A stretch of 9,448 nucleotides of DNA, taken from the NCBI GenBank assembly GCA_946482295.1, contig CAMLRB010000138.1, positions 1 through 9,448 on the forward strand, in the 5' to 3' direction. Made by a program: the position numbers and the translations under genes. Shown in pieces: positions 5,742-9,448 of the stretch. The DNA is from an uncultured Bacteriovorax sp. (GTDB lineage: Bacteria > Bdellovibrionota > Bacteriovoracia > Bacteriovoracales > Bacteriovoracaceae). The stretch's first letter is position 1; each line of letters opens with the position of its first letter. The notes below the pieces were generated by a model that did not search any database, had not been told where the DNA came from, and saw only the letters and a program-made list of their open reading frames with translations.

Positions 5742-8700
5742 ATGAATACTCCTAAGACATTATCGACAGTAAACTTCAAAAAACTCCCTTACGATCCAAC
5801 AAAACTTAAGCGTGAATTAACGAAATATTACATTTCATCTACCGAATCAGAACAAAAAGAAATGTTGGCCACACTCGGTTTGAAGGAATTGAAAGACCTC
5901 TTCAATCATATTCCGGACAATGTAAAATTTGATTCACCACCCACAGTTACTGAAGAATTGGATTACAATGATCTCATCAATCATATGGAGACCCTCGCTT
6001 CAAAAAATAAAGTTAAGACTTCATTTATCGGTGATGGTTTAAAAAATTATAAAGTGAATGAAATTGTTCCTTACGTCTGTGATCTTCGTGGTCTCACAAC
6101 GGCCTATACTCCTTACCAACCTGAGCGTTCTCAAGGAACTCTTCAAACGTTATGGGTCTATTCTTCAACGCTTTCAATGTTAACAGGATTTGAAGCGATC
6201 AATGCTTCTTTCTATGATAGATCAACTACTCTATATGAAGCCATCATGACGGCCACTCGTCTCGTGAAAAATACAAAAACTGCTCTTGTTGCAGGATCTC
6301 TTTACCCAGGTGACATTGAAGTATTGAACACTCAAGCTCAATCGACAGGATATAAAATTGTAGTCATCCCAACAGACAAAGAGACAGGTATTATCGATAT
6401 CAATATCGCTCGTAAAATGGCGATGGAAATTGGATCTGATCTTGCTTGTATCGCCTTTCCTCAAGTAAACAATTTCGGAAATCTTGAAGACGTGCACGCC
6501 CTTACAGATCTTTGTACAGAATTAAAGATTCAATCTATTGCGATCATCGATCCGATGTTACTCGCGACTGATGGTCTCATCCCTCCAGTAGAATACGGCT
6601 CTCAAAAACAAGGGGCCAACATGCTTGTTGGTGAAGGACAACACTTGGCGATTGGTCCAAATTTTGGAGGCCCGGGTCTTGGGATTTTTGGTATTCGTTA
6701 TAACGACAAAAATAAAAATGATATTCGTCAAACAGCTGGACGTTTCGTTGGTCGAGCTAAAGACATCAACGGAAAAGAAGCTCTTTGTATGGTTCTTTCA
6801 ACACGCGAACAACATATTCGCCGTGAGAAAGCGACGTCGAACATCTGTTCGAATCAATCTTTTGTGGCCTCAGCAGCAGGTGCAGCGATTCTCGCTCGCG
6901 GTGAAGACGGCATGACTGAAGCGGCCCTCGCCGGAAGAGATTACGCTCTACAAATGGCGCAGGTTCTTACTCAATATAAAGGAGTAAAACTCGCTTTCCC
7001 TTCTACGCCTTTCTACAATGAATTCGTGCTTGAGCTTCCAATGAAAGTTTCTGACCTTCAAAAGAAGGCCCAGGCCGCTAATATTCAATTAGGGATTGAT
7101 GTTTCTGATCGTTTAAAAGATGGTCGCAATCTTCTTCTCCTTTCATTCTTTGATGTTCACACTGATGAAGATCTTGAAAAATTAGAAACGTTCTTTAACA
7201 ACAATTTTGAAGCTCTTGAAAATGATGATTTCCTTCCAGAAATTCCAGAAAACTTTTTAAGAACAACTCCGGTTGGCCTTCCTTCTTTTGATATTAATGA
7301 CGTTAAAAAGTTTTATAAGCAACTGGCAGATCTCAACGTCTCTCCAGATGACAACATCTACCCGCTTGGTTCTTGTACAATGAAATACAATCCGTACATC
7401 AACGATTGGGCCGCAGGTCTACGTGGATTTACAGACGTTCACCCCCAAGCACCAATTGAAGACGTTCAAGGCTCGCTTGAAATTCTTTTCAACATCCAGG
7501 AAATGTTCAAATCAATCACAGGCCTTCCTGCTGTCACAACTCAACCGGTTGCTGGAGCTCAAGGCGAGTTAGTTGGATTGAAATTGTTCCAAGGCTATCA
7601 CCGCGATAGAGGTGAAGAAAAAACAAGAGACATTCTTCTTATCCCTCGTTCAGCTCACGGAACAAATCCAGCAACAGCAACGATGGCCGGCTTTGAAACG
7701 AAAATCGTTGATGGTCACCAATACGGCATCGTGATCATTGAAGCTGATCAAGAAGGACACATTGACTTCAATCAACTTAAACATGAAGTTGAAAAATACA
7801 ACAAGCGCATCGCTGGTGTGATGGTCACAAACCCAAATACATCAGGACTTTTCGAAACACGCTTCAAGGAAATGAGTGATCTCATTCACGGTGTGGGTGG
7901 ACTCGTTTATATGGACGGCGCCAACATGAATGCAATTGCTGGATGGATTGACCTCAACAAAATGGGCGTCGATGCTGTTCACAACAATCTTCACAAGACT
8001 TGGACAATTCCTCACGGAGGTGGTGGGCCAGGTGACGGTATTGTTGCTGTTTCACATAGACTTGTTGATTATTTACCGGGCATCCAAGTTGTAAAAAAAG
8101 GTGACATGTTTGATGTCGTTCGCGCACCTAAGTCAATTGGTTCATTCCACCGTCACGTTGGAAATTTCGCACACAAAGTTCGTGCGTATACCTACATCAA
8201 AGCTCTTGGTGGAAACGGAACAAGACAAATGTCGGGTGTGGCCGTTCTTGCTGCCCGATATCTCTACGAAAAATGTAAAACAATTTATCCTTCCCTTCCT
8301 GAAAACTGTGAAAATGTTCCACGTATGCACGAGTTCATTCTTACTATTTCAAAAGAAACATTTGAGCGTATTGAAAAAGGAGGAACTCCAAAAGCACAGG
8401 CCATCGCAAAGATTGGTAAGTTGTTCCTGGATTTCGGTTTACACGCTCCTACTGTTGCTTTTCCTGAAATCTACGGTCTCATGATTGAGCCGACAGAATC
8501 ATACAGCAAGGCCGAGCTAGATCGTTTTGTGGAGGTCGTTAGAGCGATTCATACAATGATCAACGAAACCCCACATGTTCTTCAAACGGCTCCTCACTTT
8601 ACTCCGGTTAAAAAAGTAGATGAAGTTGATGCCAATAAGAACTTAACATTCATGGAAGTTCTCACAAACCTTCCAAAGCTTTATACGAACGCCATTGATC

Positions 8701-8777
8701 CTATTAAACTTTCGACGATGAATATTGCGGATGTTTGTAGTGAGATTGAAAAAGCGCACGCTGCAAGTAGAAACTAA
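5742..8777 (+). CDS. gcvP: glycine dehydrogenase (decarboxylating), P-protein, GcvPA-GcvPB-like fusion
   Basis: 1011 residues; E. coli GcvP has 957. This is the PLP-dependent P-protein of the cytoplasmic glycine cleavage system. It decarboxylates glycine and passes aminomethyl to lipoyl H-protein, feeding one-carbon units to folate through T-protein. Seen in the N-terminal half (1 to about 490): TAYTPYQPERSQG (from 120) and LTGFEAINASFYD. In the C-terminal half (about 495-1011): YPLGSCTMKYNP (540-551), SAHGTNPA (637-644), MDGANMNA, NNLHKTW with the PLP Schiff-base lysine K752, then HGGGGPGDG (758-766). Both halves resemble the split GcvPA and GcvPB subunits of Firmicutes and Thermotoga more than classical long GcvP; MKYNP replaces the usual MKLN, and EDVQG replaces the DQAAG block. 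No gcvT or gcvH is present in the window, so those partners must be encoded elsewhere. A strong terminator follows directly. Confidence 0.95.
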   Translation: MNTPKTLSTVNFKKLPYDPTKLKRELTKYYISSTESEQKEMLATLGLKELKDLFNHIPDNVKFDSPPTVTEELDYNDLINHMETLASKNKVKTSFIGDGLKNYKVNEIVPYVCDLRGLTTAYTPYQPERSQGTLQTLWVYSSTLSMLTGFEAINASFYDRSTTLYEAIMTATRLVKNTKTALVAGSLYPGDIEVLNTQAQSTGYKIVVIPTDKETGIIDINIARKMAMEIGSDLACIAFPQVNNFGNLEDVHALTDLCTELKIQSIAIIDPMLLATDGLIPPVEYGSQKQGANMLVGEGQHLAIGPNFGGPGLGIFGIRYNDKNKNDIRQTAGRFVGRAKDINGKEALCMVLSTREQHIRREKATSNICSNQSFVASAAGAAILARGEDGMTEAALAGRDYALQMAQVLTQYKGVKLAFPSTPFYNEFVLELPMKVSDLQKKAQAANIQLGIDVSDRLKDGRNLLLLSFFDVHTDEDLEKLETFFNNNFEALENDDFLPEIPENFLRTTPVGLPSFDINDVKKFYKQLADLNVSPDDNIYPLGSCTMKYNPYINDWAAGLRGFTDVHPQAPIEDVQGSLEILFNIQEMFKSITGLPAVTTQPVAGAQGELVGLKLFQGYHRDRGEEKTRDILLIPRSAHGTNPATATMAGFETKIVDGHQYGIVIIEADQEGHIDFNQLKHEVEKYNKRIAGVMVTNPNTSGLFETRFKEMSDLIHGVGGLVYMDGANMNAIAGWIDLNKMGVDAVHNNLHKTWTIPHGGGGPGDGIVAVSHRLVDYLPGIQVVKKGDMFDVVRAPKSIGSFHRHVGNFAHKVRAYTYIKALGGNGTRQMSGVAVLAARYLYEKCKTIYPSLPENCENVPRMHEFILTISKETFERIEKGGTPKAQAIAKIGKLFLDFGLHAPTVAFPEIYGLMIEPTESYSKAELDRFVEVVRAIHTMINETPHVLQTAPHFTPVKKVDEVDANKNLTFMEVLTNLPKLYTNAIDPIKLSTMNIADVCSEIEKAHAASRN

Positions 8778-8806
8778 AAAAAAGGCCCTCGAAAAGAGGG
8801 CCTTTT
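8776..8806. terminator. bidirectional intrinsic terminator between gcvP and the 5'-nucleotidase-like gene
   Basis: An 11-bp stem (8780-8790 with 8796-8806, core GGCCCTC/GAGGGCC) closes a GAAAA loop. On the minus strand it is followed by about eight Ts (complement of 8776-8783), a textbook terminator for the right-hand gene, whose stop codon begins at the next base, 8809-8807. On the plus strand it ends in four Ts and serves gcvP, whose TAA (8775-8777) overlaps the A-run. Confidence 0.92.
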
Positions 8807-9448
8807 CTATTCTGGCCAATAAAAAGAGTGATTGTCTTCGTTCATTTTTCTAAAAGTCTTTGGATCACGACGAAGTTTTTCTTCTAACGTCTGCCAAATT
8901 TTATAAGGTGTTCTCTTCGGATCTCTTAAAATCATTTTAGTCTTCGGTGAAATCTCGACGGCCCCTCTGACAATTCCTTCAGTGAAGGCAACTGTATATT
9001 CTTTAAAAGGGTTGATGCGTTTACCATTAATTCTTGCTTGGGCAATTTTTGATCCAAATGGTGTTTTAATCCAATCAATAGTCATTCCTGAAAATGATAA
9101 TGGCTGTCCAAAGTGAGCGAGGGTTTCACAGACAAGTTTAAGCATTGATCCACTTACTTTCGTAGTGTAAATATTCCATCCGTAAACGTCATTTAACTCA
9201 AAAGCACGGGGAATAGAGTTGATCAGATCTCTTCTTGAAATTGTTCCCACTGGATAGTTTTCACCATTCATGCTTGAGACATGCATCGCTACATCAGTGC
9301 CTGTTTTTTCTCGAAGAGCATCTGCAATGAAATAGGCCCATTTACGTGAACCGGACTTATCACCTTCTTGAAGTTCACTTTCTGAAATAGTTTCGTTCAG
9401 CCAGCCTTCACCATAAATATTGGCCAATTCATCATCGATATCTTGAAC
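8807..9448 (-). CDS. 5'-nucleotidase-like protein, C-terminal domain (5' end outside window)
   Basis: Partial gene: the frame stays open to the right edge (214 codons visible) and the TTG at 9427 is internal. Seen: the 5'-nucleotidase C-terminal domain pattern of UshA/CD73 proteins. In order: a WAYFIADALREKTGTDVAM helix-strand, GTISRRDLINSIP (equivalent of GPITYGDLYAVLP), TTKVSGSMLKLVCETL (equivalent of VELTGAELKAALE), ARINGKRINPFKEYTVAFTEG (equivalent of VNGKPLDPDKTYRVATNDY), and a lysine/arginine-rich end. Known of the family: an N-terminal metallophosphatase hydrolyses nucleotides, and this domain holds the nucleoside; most are secreted or periplasmic. Odd points: the substrate-binding NGGGxR motif is replaced by HVSSMNGE, and the later GGGDG region by FTEGIVRGAVE, so the ligand may differ. 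The signal peptide and metal-binding domain cannot be checked here. It ends exactly at a shared terminator. Confidence 0.75.
   Translation of the reverse strand, partial: VQDIDDELANIYGEGWLNETISESELQEGDKSGSRKWAYFIADALREKTGTDVAMHVSSMNGENYPVGTISRRDLINSIPRAFELNDVYGWNIYTTKVSGSMLKLVCETLAHFGQPLSFSGMTIDWIKTPFGSKIAQARINGKRINPFKEYTVAFTEGIVRGAVEISPKTKMILRDPKRTPYKIWQTLEEKLRRDPKTFRKMNEDNHSFYWPE

Noticed and set aside
8101..8484. 127-codon plus-strand frame inside gcvP
   Set aside because: Fully nested in a well-conserved gcvP region in another frame, Leu/Phe/Ser-rich shadow translation without a start signal.
9425..9427. TTG at 9427 as the start of the right-hand gene
   Set aside because: The frame continues to the right edge without a stop, and the visible part is only the C-terminal domain of a larger family.
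8807..9448. nucleotide-scavenging system linking the 5'-nucleotidase-like protein and the PfkB kinase
   Set aside because: Attractive for a predatory lifestyle, but the two genes are over 4 kb apart in separate units, the kinase substrate is unproven and the nucleotidase motifs are altered.

Overview
The window looks like ordinary chromosomal housekeeping sequence from a low-GC Gram-negative bacterium, roughly 40% G+C by eye. The combination of an RsmJ-type methyltransferase, a bacterial AsnRS, a RicT/YaaT homologue with a long tail and a GcvPA+GcvPB-like fused glycine decarboxylase would fit a member of the Bdellovibrionota, such as a Bacteriovorax- or Peredibacter-like organism. That placement is inferred from protein style and base composition and has not been tested. 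I see no rRNA, tRNA, CRISPR array, insertion sequence, prophage or plasmid signature. Coding density is very high, and the longest gap between genes is 93 bp.

Layout, left to right. The 3' part of holB (DNA polymerase III delta-prime) runs in from the left edge on +. It is followed by ricT (PSP1-domain protein), also on +, the same order as holB-yaaT in Bacillus. A hairpin separates ricT from a minus-strand operon read right to left: a PfkB-family nucleoside/sugar kinase (adenosine kinase-like), then asnS 14 nt later. Divergent from that operon is a small YciH/SUI1 translation factor on +. It converges, with only 7 nt between stop codons, on rsmJ (16S rRNA methyltransferase) on -. Divergent from rsmJ is a 1011-residue glycine decarboxylase (P-protein) on +, which ends in a strong shared terminator. 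Just beyond that terminator is the stop codon of a minus-strand gene for a 5'-nucleotidase-like protein, whose N-terminal part lies outside the window.

How the genes fit together: several serve replication and translation (clamp loader, RicT, AsnRS, SUI1 factor, RsmJ). The P-protein feeds one-carbon metabolism. The kinase and the 5'-nucleotidase-like protein could belong to nucleoside salvage, but this is only a guess.

I did not find a clearly new multi-gene system. The points most worth a second look are the RNA-binding-style tail on RicT, the fused split-type P-protein, the near-leaderless rsmJ promoter with a symmetric -10 element, the cysteine knuckle in the SUI1 protein, and the altered active-site motifs in the 5'-nucleotidase-like domain.
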